Shown here piece by piece: positions 62,780 through 64,000 of a stretch of 64,000 nucleotides of DNA. The notes under the pieces were generated by a model that saw only the letters and a list, made by a program, of their open reading frames with translations, did not search any database and was not told the DNA's origin. The position numbers and the translations under genes were made by a program. Source of the stretch: Oricola thermophila (GTDB taxonomy: Bacteria; Pseudomonadota; Alphaproteobacteria; Rhizobiales; Rhizobiaceae); NCBI RefSeq assembly GCF_013358405.1, contig NZ_CP054836.1, positions 3,658,001-3,722,000 of the forward strand, in the 5' to 3' direction. Each line of letters opens with the position of its first letter. The stretch's first letter is position 1.

Positions 62780-63129
62780 CGCTCTCTCCCCGGCTTCGGC
62801 GGCAGGGTGGTGACGAAGGCGAGCGCCATGGAGACCAGTTCGCGCATCGTGGCGTCGTCCACCGCTTCGCCGGCATGGACGAAGCCGCCCATGCGGCGGC
62901 CGCCATTCACCATCGGCACGGTGCCGGGCAGGGCGAGCGCCGCTTCCTGCTGCGCCTTGCCGACGCGGAACAGCAGCTTGCCCTCGCCGGTCCTCTCGCG
63001 ATGCGCGCCGCCGATCATGTTGCCGTCGAGCATGAAGCAGATGCCGCCCATCATGCGCCTTTCCGAAAGGCCGGGCAGGCCGTCGAGTGAATTCCGCATG
63101 CGCGAGGCGAGTTCTTCGTCATGGGCCAT
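62776..63129 (-). CDS. TfoX N-terminal domain protein
   Basis: 117 aa from MAHDEELASRMRNSLDGLPG. TfoX_N fold: LSERRMMGGICFMLDGNMIGG and LLFRVGKAQQEAALALPG, with MGGFVHAGEAVDDATMRELV at the C-terminus. Full TfoX/Sxy proteins regulate competence, but single N-terminal domains like this are widespread and uncharacterised. Possibly an unusual small ligand-binding protein. It is divergent from the glycerate kinase gene. Confidence 0.85.
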   Translation of the reverse strand: MAHDEELASRMRNSLDGLPGLSERRMMGGICFMLDGNMIGGAHRERTGEGKLLFRVGKAQQEAALALPGTVPMVNGGRRMGGFVHAGEAVDDATMRELVSMALAFVTTLPPKPGRER

Positions 63130-63262
63130 GCGACAGTCTAGCGCGAAACGGGGCCGCCGCACAGCCGCGCGGTAATGGTGCGGCCGGGTTTGACTTCGCG
63201 GCGAAACGGGGCGACAGACAGGCGGCCGGCGGACGGGCCGTCGAGGAGGACGGAGAGACGCG

Positions 63263-64000
63263 ATGACGAAGGAGACGGAAAGCACGACGCTGGCCGGGGA
63301 CGCGGAGACGATTTTCAGGGCGGGCGTGGCCGCGGCCGATCCGTTTCATGCCGTCGCCGCCGCGCTGGAGGCGCATGACGGCGAGTGGTCGCAGGCCGGA
63401 CGGATCCACCTCGTCGCCGCCGGCAAGGCCGCGGTTCCGATGATGCGCGCCGCGCTCGACACCCTGCCGCATGCCAAGGTGGCGCAGGCCTTCGCCGTCA
63501 CCAATTACGAGAATGTCGCCGAAATCGAGGGCGCCGAGGTCGCCGGCGCGTCGCACCCGCTGCCCGACGAAAACGGCGCCGCCGCCGCGCGACGGATCGA
63601 GGAAATCGCGCATGATGCGGCGACGAGCGATCTCGTCATCTGCCTTGTTTCCGGCGGTGCCTCGGCGCTGCTGCCCGCGCCCGCCGACGGCATCACGCTC
63701 GCCGAGAAGATCCGTGCCAACGACCTGCTGCTGAAATCCGGTGCCGACATCGTCGCCATGAACACGGTGCGCAAGGCCCTGTCGCGGCTCAAGGGCGGCG
63801 GGCTGGCGCGCGCCATCCACCCGGCGCAGGGGCTGGCGCTGATCCTCTCCGACGTGCCGGGCGACGACCTCGCCATCATCGCCTCGGGGCCGACCGTGCC
63901 GGACCCGGCGGCACCCGGCGAGGCGCTGGAGATCGTCAGGCGCTTCGGCCTCGAGGCGGACATGCCGGCCAGCGTCATGGCGCACCTGGAAAAGCGCGCC
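63263..64000 (+). CDS. Glycerate 2-kinase (DUF4147/MOFRL, GckA-like), truncated by the window
   Basis: 246 codons are visible, behind CGGAGAGACGCG. N-terminal DUF4147 domain: IHLVAAGKAAVPMMRAAL, DLVICLVSGGASALLPAPADG and MNTVRKALSRLKGGGLARAI. The family phosphorylates D-glycerate to 2-phosphoglycerate, and older annotations name it TtuD hydroxypyruvate reductase. The C-terminal MOFRL domain lies beyond the window. Confidence 0.85.
   Translation, partial: MTKETESTTLAGDAETIFRAGVAAADPFHAVAAALEAHDGEWSQAGRIHLVAAGKAAVPMMRAALDTLPHAKVAQAFAVTNYENVAEIEGAEVAGASHPLPDENGAAAARRIEEIAHDAATSDLVICLVSGGASALLPAPADGITLAEKIRANDLLLKSGADIVAMNTVRKALSRLKGGGLARAIHPAQGLALILSDVPGDDLAIIASGPTVPDPAAPGEALEIVRRFGLEADMPASVMAHLEKRA

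Overview
The window is about 64 kb of high-GC DNA from an alphaproteobacterium, most likely of the order Hyphomicrobiales (Rhizobiales), in or near the Phyllobacteriaceae or Aurantimonadaceae. Evidence: a CpdR-type cell-cycle response regulator next to hpt, ftsEX followed by a YdcF protein and plsC, the tyrC-hisC-methyltransferase-gloB block, rpmB beside cobST, aroK-aroB-CorC-like protein, xerD-accA, and a DacF-type carboxypeptidase followed by a CobW GTPase. This gene order is familiar from that order. The placement rests on protein families and synteny, not on a search. No replicon origin, phage, insertion sequence, CRISPR array or rRNA gene was seen.

Layout. 1-31 kb is core chromosome: cell division (ftsEX, cpdR), purine salvage (hpt), lipid synthesis (plsC, accA), aromatic amino acid and histidine synthesis (tyrC, hisC, aroK, aroB), detoxification (gloB), translation (rpmB), queuosine-precursor uptake (yhhQ), cobaltochelatase (cobST), cell-wall enzymes (YafK-like L,D-transpeptidase, D,D-carboxypeptidase), and many short conserved genes. 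A tRNA-Arg(CCU) gene at 31.03 kb ends this block.

31.2-55.9 kb is an accessory catabolic region with three modules, each with its own regulator. Module A (31.2-42.1 kb; GntR/FCD) holds an FAH-family hydrolase, a type I extradiol dioxygenase with all active-site residues, an FMN reductase, an alpha/beta hydrolase, an Ldh2-type oxidoreductase, a complete TctBAC transporter, a YciI protein, an aldehyde dehydrogenase like 2-oxoglutarate semialdehyde dehydrogenase, and a NIPSNAP protein. It looks like a meta-cleavage pathway for an imported carboxylated compound. Module B (42.1-46.1 kb; LysR) holds a thioesterase, glutaryl-CoA dehydrogenase and a class III CoA-transferase, a likely glutarate route. 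Module C (46.1-54.8 kb; TetR) holds a short-chain dehydrogenase, a hydroxycinnamoyl-CoA hydratase/lyase homologue, an unusual acyl-CoA dehydrogenase, an acyl-CoA ligase and a DctPQM TRAP transporter. Two nearly identical inverted repeats in front of its two transcription units are probably the TetR operators. A ketopantoate reductase-family gene closes the region.

56-64 kb returns to general functions: an RND efflux pump with its adaptor, an RraA/HMG-aldolase-family protein, a lipoprotein with a transglutaminase-like cysteine protease fold, DUF2461 and TfoX-N proteins, and the start of a glycerate 2-kinase.

Most notable observations: a compact candidate preQ1-I riboswitch whose pseudoknot would pair with the yhhQ start codon, the two-site TetR regulon of module C, the intact hydratase/lyase residues paired with an acyl-CoA dehydrogenase lacking a catalytic glutamate at both usual positions, and the intact extradiol dioxygenase in an uncharacterised TctBAC-linked pathway.
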